A DNA stretch of 39,092 bases from Xenococcaceae cyanobacterium MO_188.B29. Its GTDB lineage: Bacteria; Cyanobacteriota; Cyanobacteriia; Cyanobacteriales; Xenococcaceae. A program made the position numbers and the translations under genes. Positions 9,196-18,594 of this stretch are shown here, piece after piece; position 1 is the first letter of the stretch; every line of letters begins with the position of its first letter. The notes below the pieces were generated by a model. The model was not told where the DNA came from. It was given only the letters and a program-made list of their open reading frames with translations, and made no database searches. Location of the stretch: the NCBI GenBank assembly GCA_030065155.1, contig JASJDI010000013.1, forward strand, positions 1-39,092, given 5' to 3'.

Positions 9196-9489
9196 TTAAG
9201 ATTCACTTAAAGAAGCCTTGACAGCAGGATGAACTAAATCATCGGGAACTTGATTGCGATCGATATATTCGTTGATTTCTGTCTGATTATCTAAATAAAA
9301 ACTTAAAGCATCAAATATTTGTGCCAAAGTTAGATGAGGTAAATGATGCAAAATTTCTTCTGGCATAATACCTAAACGCCACAAACAGACAATGGCGCGT
9401 ACAGATGTCCGAGTACCTTTAATAATTGGTTCTCCGCTTAAAATCTCAGGATTTCGAGCCACATAACGAGACAAGGCTGTAGCAGACAT
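9196..9489 (-). CDS. DUF433 domain protein (putative antitoxin)
   Basis: PEILSGEPIIKGTRTSVRAIVCLWRLGIMPEEILHHLPHLTLAQIFDALSFYLDNQTEI. Confidence 0.93.
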   Translation of the reverse strand: MSATALSRYVARNPEILSGEPIIKGTRTSVRAIVCLWRLGIMPEEILHHLPHLTLAQIFDALSFYLDNQTEINEYIDRNQVPDDLVHPAVKASLSES

Positions 9490-9721
9490 GGAAATTCTTT
9501 GCTGATTACAATTGGTGTTGTATTTAGTTTATCAGTAGGTTTTCTAGTTTAGTATTGCGATCCAAAGGTTATGGGAAGCGTAATCGCTCATTTTTGTTAT
9601 TTTATTTTTTCCTTCTTGTACAATTTATAATGATTTTAGACATTAAACAGCATCAATCTCTCTCTAATCAAAATGATAAACTAAGATAAATCATCTGTAT
9701 CTCATCACTAAACTTTCAACT

Positions 9722-10009
9722 ATGTCTACTGCTACTGACATCGGCACTTTAGTTACTTGCTCTCCAGATATTCGTAAAGGTCGTCCAATCATTACGGGGA
9801 CAAGAACATCCGTTAGTCGAATAGTTGTTCTATACAAACAAGGTGCAAGTGCCGAGGAAATTGCTCGCCGCATGAATCATCTGAGTCTTGCCCAAGTTTA
9901 TGCTGCTTTGGCTTATTATCATGTCAACCAAGATGAGATTGAAGCAGATTTGGCGGAAGAAGACGCTGAATATTGGAAGTTAGCATCATTACATGCAAAG
10001 AAAGCTTAA
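9722..10009 (+). CDS. DUF433 domain protein (putative antitoxin)
   Basis: PDIRKGRPIITGTRTSVSRIVVLYKQGASAEEIARRMNHLSLAQVYAALAYYHVNQDEIEADL. Confidence 0.94.
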   Translation: MSTATDIGTLVTCSPDIRKGRPIITGTRTSVSRIVVLYKQGASAEEIARRMNHLSLAQVYAALAYYHVNQDEIEADLAEEDAEYWKLASLHAKKA

Positions 10010-10021
10010 CTAATTTGTTAG

Positions 10022-10384
10022 ATGAGCAAGATACTTTTGTATATTGACGAGGACTCAATGGATGAAGACTTTGTAAGAGCCTTGAGATCTCGCAATGCTG
10101 ATGTTCTGACAGTTGCAGATGTTGGAATGTTAAACAAATCCGATGAAGAACAGCTAGACTGGGCAAGGCAAAACAATCGGGTTATTTTTAGTTTTAACAT
10201 CAGAGATTTTTATCGATTGCATACCGCTATAATCGGACAGGGTTTATCTCACGCAGGAATTATCCTAGCTCCGCAACAACGTTATGGAATTGGTGACTTG
10301 ATGAGAGGTGTGTTGAAGTTGATAAACACTAAATCTTCAGAAGAAATGCAGGGACAGCTAGAGTTTCTGAGTAATTGGATTTAA
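10022..10384 (+). CDS. DUF5615 PIN-like protein (putative toxin)
   Basis: ILLYIDEDSMDEDFVRALRSRNADVLTVADVGMLNKSDEEQLDWARQNNRVIFSFNIRDFYRLH; 12 bp downstream of DUF433. Confidence 0.93.
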   Translation: MSKILLYIDEDSMDEDFVRALRSRNADVLTVADVGMLNKSDEEQLDWARQNNRVIFSFNIRDFYRLHTAIIGQGLSHAGIILAPQQRYGIGDLMRGVLKLINTKSSEEMQGQLEFLSNWI

Positions 10385-10388
10385 TATA

Positions 10389-10480
10389 GATGAACTAAGT
10401 CATCAGGAACTTGATTGCGCTCGATATATTCGTTGATTTCTGTCTGATTATCTAAATAAAAACTTAAAGCATCAAATATT
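10389..10480 (-). pseudogene. Truncated duplicate of the 9196-9489 DUF433 gene
   Basis: 92 bp identical to 9228-9319 except for 3 substitutions, same orientation. Confidence 0.9.
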
Positions 10481-10516
10481 ATATGTTAGCTGGATAGTTC
10501 CACCGATCATGCTTAG

Positions 10517-11557
10517 TCAATTGCAATCGCGGTCTGAGTTTAAACTCATGCCAGAAGGGAGTTTAGTTCGACAAAGCTTCACATGTTCAAGTTGTTTTGC
10601 TGTTATTTTGGCTCCCGTAAAATCAGCATGCTCCAGATCTACCTCCCAGAAAACAGCATTACTAAAATCCGCCCCTCTACAATTTGCTCCAAAGAAAGTC
10701 ACTCTGTCTAGCTCGGTATCACTAAAGTTAGCTCCTTCTAGGTTGGCTTCTCGAAAAGAGATCTCTGAGAGAATAGCTCCAAAAAAGTTTGCCTTAAGCA
10801 ATTGACATTTGTAAAAGCGCAATCCATTTAACTTGATTCTCTTCGCGTCAATCAAAAAATGCGCATTATTTAAGCTTGCGCAATTAAGGCAAGTAGACTG
10901 CAAGTCTATAATCTTTCCTTCAGGATCAACACCTTGTCGCCTGATAATAGCAGTTAATGCTGCTTGGACATCAGGCTTAACCTTTTCAAAATTGCTATCA
11001 CTAATATCAATGGCACCTCTATATCTAATAAAGGATTCAAGTATTTCTATTATTGTCCAGTAATATGATGGGTTGGTATTGGCAATCTGCTCTAATGAAA
11101 ATATGGCTCCCAACCTCGATTCCAGTCTCTCAGAAGACAATTCACTGGTAGCCCTGCTAAAACTTTCTATGGTCAATTTTTCATCCCCTGATTTGAGGCT
11201 CCTCCAAGTGAAATAAGCAGTAAAAATAAATCCCAATGTGCCAAGCGTTTTTAAGATCTCTAAATAGTTTTCTCGAATTTCGTTTTCGAGTTTGTATAAC
11301 TCTTGCCCTTGATTCGGTGAATTTGTCCCAAACGTTTCGTATATTTTTTCTGCCTGTCTATGAGGTACAAACCAAACTAAAACCAATAAGAATAGCAAAA
11401 AGATTGATATAAAATATAAAATAATTAGGTCTAGACGCTTTCTGAAAAAAATTTTAGTGAGCTTAAAGCCTCGCTGAAAAGATTTAGAGAGTTTTAAATT
11501 TCTGAACAAAGGTCGAGATTTCTTTGGAAGCACTATAGTCACCTTTAGATCGGGCAC
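10517..11557 (-). CDS. Membrane-anchored pentapeptide-repeat protein
   Basis: Two hydrophobic segments then NLEGANFSDTELDRVTFFGANCRGADFSNAVFWEVDLEHADFTGAKI; GTG start. Confidence 0.88.
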   Translation of the reverse strand: MPDLKVTIVLPKKSRPLFRNLKLSKSFQRGFKLTKIFFRKRLDLIILYFISIFLLFLLVLVWFVPHRQAEKIYETFGTNSPNQGQELYKLENEIRENYLEILKTLGTLGFIFTAYFTWRSLKSGDEKLTIESFSRATSELSSERLESRLGAIFSLEQIANTNPSYYWTIIEILESFIRYRGAIDISDSNFEKVKPDVQAALTAIIRRQGVDPEGKIIDLQSTCLNCASLNNAHFLIDAKRIKLNGLRFYKCQLLKANFFGAILSEISFREANLEGANFSDTELDRVTFFGANCRGADFSNAVFWEVDLEHADFTGAKITAKQLEHVKLCRTKLPSGMSLNSDRDCN

Positions 11558-11656
11558 TATCGAGTGTATAAAAAGAGATTTGCATTAATAATGGAGTGGA
11601 CAAGTATTGCCACGGCGAATAAAGAAGAACTTGGTAATTCGGGGTATTTTCTGGTT

Positions 11657-11929
11657 TTACCTATCTCTAAATACTATATTCTGTGAGTTCCATCCTGGAT
11701 CATATTGATCGGAATCCGAGAAACGATCTATTAAATCTTCCTGGTGATGATGGGAACTTGATAAACGCTGTAATAAATTTTGAAAACAATCCCTCGAACA
11801 CGGTGTAGCATTTGATTTGGCAAAACACCCAAAATATCTTAAGTACTGCTCATATTTTGGTGAATTGCCTGTATTCTTACACCATTTCAAATATCCTTTC
11901 AAGACTGGAGCGTTTTTAAGATTGATCAT
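11657..11929 (-). CDS. Hypothetical 90-aa Cys-containing protein
   Basis: ORF preceded by strong SD (ggggaggt) on the minus strand; no recognised family. Confidence 0.55.
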   Translation of the reverse strand: MINLKNAPVLKGYLKWCKNTGNSPKYEQYLRYFGCFAKSNATPCSRDCFQNLLQRLSSSHHHQEDLIDRFSDSDQYDPGWNSQNIVFRDR

Positions 11930-12018
11930 GGCTTTTTACCTCCCCTTCAGCTTACATGATGGCATCGAGTAAAAGCTTAATCATTTGTTAGGGACGACTC
12001 TAGAAATATCAGCACGCT

Positions 12019-12051
12019 CTCTACTCCTCTAAGGAATAATGAGGAGTAGAG
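12019..12051. repeat. Perfect 11-bp inverted repeat (ctctactcctc / gaggagtagag)
   Basis: Arms 12019-12029 and 12041-12051. Confidence 0.65.
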
Positions 12052-12183
12052 GAGAAATTCAAGTAGAGCTTACCCCTCACATTAATACTAAGTTCGTATA
12101 AATCTTATGGTTAAAAATTTCATAAAGAATATACAAAAGGAAACGATGCTTAATTATTGTTAAAAGATTCTTTTTAAAAGAGC

Positions 12184-12333
12184 ATTGGGTTCTCAAAAAA
12201 AAGCTATATTAATTGGATTAAACTCTACATTATATTTCATAATAAACGGCATCCCAAAGAAATGAATGGAAAAGAAATTGAAGAATTTTTAATCCATTTA
12301 GTAGTAAAGAAAAACGTAGATCCATCTACATAA
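12184..12333 (+). pseudogene. Relic of an integron-integrase-like tyrosine recombinase (N-terminal SAM-like domain)
   Basis: Frame reads IGFSKKSYINWIKLYIIFHNKRHPKEMNGKEIEEFLIHLVVKKNVDPST*, matching the YINWIKRFI.FH.KRHP.EM...E.E.FL.HLAV...V..ST signature of integron integrases; no start, catalytic domain missing. Confidence 0.85.
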
Positions 12334-12339
12334 TATTAA

Positions 12340-14829
12340 TTATTGCTTCTGCAAAGCGACATTAGAAACATATTCCCTTACTGCTGCTGCTGAATCTAAC
12401 TGCAAAACAGCAGATGAGATCGCTTTTCCCTCTAACTTACTCAAACTACCAATCTTAGCTTTAATTCCAGGTATAGTGGGAGGATTGACACTCAATTCAT
12501 CTACTCCTAACCCCAATAAAATCGGTATGGAAGTAGTCTCGCTGGCTAATTGACCGCAGACACTAACTGTAATACCTGCATTATGAGCAGCATCAACGGT
12601 TTGGCGAATCATCCGTAATACCGCAGGTTCGTAGGCATCGGCTAATGTTGCAACTTTCGGATTGGTGCGATCGCTTGCCATGATATATTGACTAAGATCG
12701 TTAGTACCAATACTGAAAAAATCTACTTCTTTTGCCAATAAGTCAGCCATAGTCACAGCAGCAGGTGTTTCTACCATAATACCGATCGCGATTTGGGGAT
12801 CGAATTCTATTTTGCTTTCTCTCAATTCTGCTTGTACTTCTTGCACTAACTTTTTGGCTGCTTTTACTTCTCTTACGGATGTCACCATCGGGAACATTAG
12901 TTTAATTTTATGTTTTGCAGAGGCTCGTAATATGGCTCTTAATTGAGTTTTGAATAGATCGGGACAATCCAAACTTTGACGAATACCGCGCCAGCCTAAA
13001 CTAGGATTAGTTTCTGTGGGGAGATTGAGATAGTTAACGGGTTTATCTGCACCGATATCGAGGGTACGAATAGTTAAGGGACGCTCTCCCATAATTGCAC
13101 CTATGTCTGCAATAATTTTTAGTTGTTCTGCTTCTGTTGGAGGAGTTGATCGATCGAGATACAGTAATTCAGTTCGCAATAAACCCACTCCATCTGCACC
13201 CCATTCGAGGGCATAAGTAGCATTATTTACACTCATAATATTAGCTAAGACGGGAATTAGACGATCGTCTAGAGTAACTGCTTCGGAAATAATTGATGCT
13301 TGGTGATTTATTTGAGCTTGTATTTGTTGGCGTTGTTCGATATTAGGTTCGAGCCAAATTTGACCAGTTGCCCCATCAATGGCGATTTCTGTATTAGGTT
13401 TTAGAGAAAATAATTCTTGACCTACCCCTACGATCATTGGTATTCCGAGTTGACTAGCAACTAAAGCACTATGAGAGGTAGCACTACCAGCAGCAAGACA
13501 AATTCCCAATACCTCACCCGATTTTAATTGGGCTACTTCGGAAACAGTTAGATCGTTGGCAGCCAGAATTACACCTGAGAGTATATCAGTTGATTGCTTG
13601 TCTACTCCCAATAACAGACACAGTATTCTTTGTCCCACATCTTCTACATCCGCAGCACGAGCCTTCAAATAAGAATCTTCCAAAGCTTGATAGGATGCTA
13701 CTAGTTCTGCGATCGCATTTTTCCAAGCGGTGGCAGCAGTTAAGGATTTATTGAAAATTAGCTGACGAGTTCCCTCAATTAATTCTAGGTCTTTTAAATA
13801 AAGTAAATGTGCATTAAAGATACTAGCGGATTCTGCTGTTTCTTGTCTGACAAGCTGTTCTAGTTCTTTTATCCCTCGCTCGATCGCCTTTTGTAGTTGC
13901 TGCCATTCTAGATCGGGATTATCTGTAGTTTCGTCAATAATTTCTAGGATATTTGGTCGATAGAAAAAGATTGGTGCAATAGTTTTTCCAGGTGCAGCAG
14001 GTATTCCTCTTAGCTGTAGAGACGTTTTATGAAACATCTCTACAGCTTGAAATGTCTCTATAGTTGATTCGCCAAATCCTTCTGCAATTAATTCCTGTAA
14101 AGCTGCTAAAGCTTCATTAGCATCTTCTCCTGTTGCACTAACGGCTATTTTGTGTCCCTGACGCACTCCCAACAGCATAACCTGATTGATGCTTTTCGCA
14201 CTGACAATCTGGCTTTGGGTGGTTAGATTTTGGAGCTTGATTTCTGCGGAAAAACTAGAGGCTGTGCTGACAAACTTAGCTGCAGGACGAGCATGAAGCC
14301 CATGATTATTAGTGATAGTAAGTATAATACTTTGTTCAGGAGTTGCGGTCTGCGCCAGAGCGTAACGCGTGATCGCTTTTTTGTTTTCTTGACTTTCTTC
14401 TACTACTAATAAGTTGTCACTACCTGCTAGCTGAGATATCTTAGCATCTAAAGAAGCTCTAGCAGATTTCACAACTTGTTCTAGGGATGCACCAGATGCT
14501 GCTTCTACCACTGCTGCGATCGCTCCTTCTACTAAAGGAGCTTCGCATAATCTAACTTTCTCTTGTTCTTCTTCTGGAAGAAACTCTAAAGCCATTTCTG
14601 CACTCAAGATGGCACTTCCTAAATCCATTAAAACAACTACACCCGATTCATTATTCACGGATTCAATGGCAGCCTGAATTTGCAGAGCATCAGTACCAAA
14701 GGGATTGGCTGGGTCATCTATGCCCGCAGCGATCGCCAAGGGAACATTGGTTTGAATCATTTGTTGAGCTAATTCTTTGATCCCTTCCGCTAACTTAGCA
14801 CTATGGGAAACAATCACAATTCCAACCAT
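12340..14829 (-). CDS. dhaM: DhaM-HPr-Enzyme I fusion phosphotransferase
   Basis: VGIVIVSHSAKLAEG (DhaM), NNHGLHARPAAKFVSTA (HPr), GSATSHSALVASQLGIPMIVG and full PEP-binding domain with VCGQLAS (EI). Confidence 0.95.
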   Translation of the reverse strand: MVGIVIVSHSAKLAEGIKELAQQMIQTNVPLAIAAGIDDPANPFGTDALQIQAAIESVNNESGVVVLMDLGSAILSAEMALEFLPEEEQEKVRLCEAPLVEGAIAAVVEAASGASLEQVVKSARASLDAKISQLAGSDNLLVVEESQENKKAITRYALAQTATPEQSIILTITNNHGLHARPAAKFVSTASSFSAEIKLQNLTTQSQIVSAKSINQVMLLGVRQGHKIAVSATGEDANEALAALQELIAEGFGESTIETFQAVEMFHKTSLQLRGIPAAPGKTIAPIFFYRPNILEIIDETTDNPDLEWQQLQKAIERGIKELEQLVRQETAESASIFNAHLLYLKDLELIEGTRQLIFNKSLTAATAWKNAIAELVASYQALEDSYLKARAADVEDVGQRILCLLLGVDKQSTDILSGVILAANDLTVSEVAQLKSGEVLGICLAAGSATSHSALVASQLGIPMIVGVGQELFSLKPNTEIAIDGATGQIWLEPNIEQRQQIQAQINHQASIISEAVTLDDRLIPVLANIMSVNNATYALEWGADGVGLLRTELLYLDRSTPPTEAEQLKIIADIGAIMGERPLTIRTLDIGADKPVNYLNLPTETNPSLGWRGIRQSLDCPDLFKTQLRAILRASAKHKIKLMFPMVTSVREVKAAKKLVQEVQAELRESKIEFDPQIAIGIMVETPAAVTMADLLAKEVDFFSIGTNDLSQYIMASDRTNPKVATLADAYEPAVLRMIRQTVDAAHNAGITVSVCGQLASETTSIPILLGLGVDELSVNPPTIPGIKAKIGSLSKLEGKAISSAVLQLDSAAAVREYVSNVALQKQ

Positions 14830-14915
14830 GTCATGCTTGCCTTATTAGTTTTCGTAATTATACGATTACATTATTTTTGTCTTGCCTAATCATTTCCAAG
14901 AAAAAATTTAATTTC

Positions 14916-15353
14916 TTAGCGTTCCAAGATTATGGTTACTGGTCCATCATTGACTAAATTTATCTGCATATGTTCACCAAATCTTCCGGTCTGAATCGAT
15001 CGCCCAAACTCTTTTTCTAAGGTTAAGATAAACTCATCAAACATTGACTTAGCAGAACTTGTTGGCATTGCGTTGACAAAAGAAGGTCTCTTTCCCTTCC
15101 GACAATCTCCCAGTAGAGTAAACTGTGACACAGCCAAGATCTCTCCACCCATATCCAAAACAGAATCTTGCATCAACCCATCACGGTTAAAGATCCGAAG
15201 ACCAACTACTTTGCGAGCCATCCAGACTAGCTGCTCAGAGCTATCTCCAACCGATAGTCCTACTAGTAAAAGTAAACCAGCCCCAATTTGTCCAACTATA
15301 GAACCATCTACCACAACAGAAGCTTCAACTACTCGTTGAACAACAATTTTCAT
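14916..15353 (-). CDS. dtd: D-aminoacyl-tRNA deacylase
   Basis: MKIVVQRVVEASVVVDGSIVGQIGAGLLLLVGL...SQFTLLGDCRKGKRPSF...NLVNDGPVTIILE. Confidence 0.97.
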   Translation of the reverse strand: MKIVVQRVVEASVVVDGSIVGQIGAGLLLLVGLSVGDSSEQLVWMARKVVGLRIFNRDGLMQDSVLDMGGEILAVSQFTLLGDCRKGKRPSFVNAMPTSSAKSMFDEFILTLEKEFGRSIQTGRFGEHMQINLVNDGPVTIILER

Positions 15354-15564
15354 TAGTTATAGTTCCTTCTTTAATCGAACAACAGAGTGGGTAAGGTTTA
15401 AACACTAATCCTCGCCTAAAGAGGCAAAGAAAGATTATGGTCTTGAAATCAACGCGAATTTAAGAGATGTGATCGACATTAATAGGTTCAAATCCTTTAC
15501 TTGAACTTTTATTTAGTTAATAACCTCGTAATCAATATATTACCAATCTGATTAATGTCAACAA

Positions 15565-15590
15565 TAAAAAACCTCGGCGCACATCCGAGG
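15565..15590 (-). terminator. Rho-independent terminator
   Basis: cctcgg/ccgagg stem followed on the minus strand by T6; downstream of the 15640-15810 gene. Confidence 0.8.
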
Positions 15591-15639
15591 TCAAGTAGGA
15601 GAAATCTATTGTCAATGGGAGATGAGAAACTAAAAACCC

Positions 15640-15810
15640 TTAGCTAACGGCAAAGGAAATAAAAACTATAGCTGTAACAAAGAGGGCAGCAACCGCACCT
15701 TGAACTATGTAGCGTTTTTGTTCGTAAACTGCTGGATACTCTTCGTAAGTTACTTTAGGTTCAACTGCGTAATTGTTGAGAACTCCGTTGTCTAATTGAG
15801 TAGTGTACAT
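15640..15810 (-). CDS. ssl1498-family light-harvesting-like small membrane protein
   Basis: Not in the ORF track (56 aa): MYTTQLDNGVLNNYAVEPKVTYEEYPAVYEQKRYIVQGAVAALFVTAIVFISFAVS, one C-terminal TM helix. Confidence 0.85.
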   Translation of the reverse strand: MYTTQLDNGVLNNYAVEPKVTYEEYPAVYEQKRYIVQGAVAALFVTAIVFISFAVS

Positions 15811-15922
15811 ATTGTTTTGCCTCTGTTTGCTTCTCTATGTTAACTAATGTAACAAATATTTAACGAATTGTAAATAGTACTTGACAAAAATATTTTTACT
15901 GTAGCGATAAAATATTTTAGAA

Positions 15923-15950
15923 CAAAAAAAATCCAGCACTAAGGCTGGAT
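15923..15950 (-). terminator. Rho-independent terminator on minus strand with no annotated upstream minus-strand gene
   Basis: atccagc/gctggat stem at 15931-15950, A-tract on + (T-tract on -). Confidence 0.75.
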
Positions 15951-16172
15951 TAATGATTCAAGTTCATATTGGAGAAAACAAATGTTCTATGTAAGCGGAG
16001 CTATTGAACTAATCACTTTTCATTCCAAGAAGTCGGCTTGCACTGTGGCGCGGTGTAAATACAGGGAATATCAAACAACTAATACATTCTCAAAAATTGA
16101 TCCATATCTTGATTAGCACTAAACAATTAAACTAATAACTACTGACCAATAGCTAATCACTCAATAAATCTC

Positions 16173-16394
16173 ATGTCTATTTCCAAAGCAGAAGCAAAGC
16201 AACTTTTAGAAAAACTAATTTTTGAAAATAGTAACTCTCAAGACTGGGTGCAGGATGTTTGGGGATTAAGTCCTTTGTTGGGAGATAGTGCTAATAAACT
16301 CTTAGAAGTATTTGAAGCTTTAATCGAATGCTGTCCCCAAGAACAACTAGAAAATTTACTCCAGACTTATTATCAAGAACAGTTTCCTCAATAA
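16173..16394 (+). CDS. Small hypothetical protein (73 aa)
   Basis: Complete ORF, acidic, no frame conflict. Confidence 0.6.
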   Translation: MSISKAEAKQLLEKLIFENSNSQDWVQDVWGLSPLLGDSANKLLEVFEALIECCPQEQLENLLQTYYQEQFPQ

Positions 16395-16490
16395 TTCTCA
16401 AACAAGGAAGGAGCGAGATAATTTCTTCCTTGTCTTTTTACCCTTTCTTGTCTCTTTTTTCCATGACTTTTGGATTAATGAATTAGTCTT

Positions 16491-17102
16491 CTAGGATTTT
16501 CGATTATATTTAATCACCATTTCTAAACGAGATAAGGCACTAACTGCTGACTCCCGTACATACTCGTCAGCAGATTCATCCTGAGATAATTTTGTTAATA
16601 TTTCCTCCCCTCGTCGATCGGCGATCGAACCAATAGCATTAATAATTGCTACTGCTACTGCTGGATTATCTGTATTTTGAAGAGCCTCAATTAAACTGTC
16701 TAAAATAGGAGAACCAATTGCTCCTAAAGCCATTACTGCTGCAATATATACTACAGGATTGGGATTATTCATGGCAGCTTTTAATCCTTCAATACCTTCT
16801 GTGGGGAATGGCTCTTCTGGATAATTGACTGCTACATTGGCTAAAGCTTTGACACAACTTGCTTGAAAAGTAGCGTTATCATTTTGTTTTAATGCCTCGA
16901 CTAAAAATGGTACTGCATCAAAACCAATAACCCCTAAAGTCTTGACACAAGCTCGACGATAAACTACATCTTCTTCTGCTAAATTACTCATTAGACGAGG
17001 AATCGTATTTTCATCTCGCTGTTGGGCTATTTCTACCATAGCTCTTTCTCGTAAGTTAGGGTTGGGATGTTTTAACTGTTCAAATAAAGAATCTATGGTC
17101 AT
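16491..17102 (-). CDS. cpeZ: HEAT/PBS-lyase-repeat protein, CpeZ-like phycoerythrin biogenesis factor
   Basis: HEAT repeats (RRACVKTLGVIGFDAVPFLVEALK..., AAVMALGAIGSPILDSLIEALQ), about 200 aa, directly downstream of cpeBA. Confidence 0.75.
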   Translation of the reverse strand: MTIDSLFEQLKHPNPNLRERAMVEIAQQRDENTIPRLMSNLAEEDVVYRRACVKTLGVIGFDAVPFLVEALKQNDNATFQASCVKALANVAVNYPEEPFPTEGIEGLKAAMNNPNPVVYIAAVMALGAIGSPILDSLIEALQNTDNPAVAVAIINAIGSIADRRGEEILTKLSQDESADEYVRESAVSALSRLEMVIKYNRKS

Positions 17103-17261
17103 GAGTGATTCAAAGAATACTATTAAATAATACTTACAAACACAATGGAGACTCCGAGGCTGATACTTAAACCTTTTAAGTCAAAGCAACAGACTAAGAG
17201 TCCCCAGTTGCTGAATGAAACTATATATCAAACAGCTAAAGAACTTAATTGTGTAAGTTCC

Positions 17262-17759
<498 letters not shown>

Positions 17760-17851
17760 TTAGATATCTCCTGAATTGCTTTTAACAAAAGCTATAAAAT
17801 ATATACTTGAGCCAACTGTAGATATTGGCTGAGATAAAACCCAAGGGGATT

Positions 17852-18433
<582 letters not shown>

Positions 18434-18594
18434 CTAAATCGTAGTTTTATTATTGTTGACGGTCGAGTTTTACTGACCTGTCAGTTTTGAAGATAGAGGA
18501 TGAATGTTACCACAGTCTCATTTATTAAAAACAAAGTAATAATCTGTAATGTTTACTCCAATTTCGTTACATTTCGATTTTACTATGAAGTTAA

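Noticed and set aside
10509-10805. 98-aa plus ORF
   Set aside because: Antisense shadow of the pentapeptide-repeat gene; periodicity is from the opposite strand
15073-15339. 88-aa plus ORF
   Set aside because: Antisense shadow of dtd
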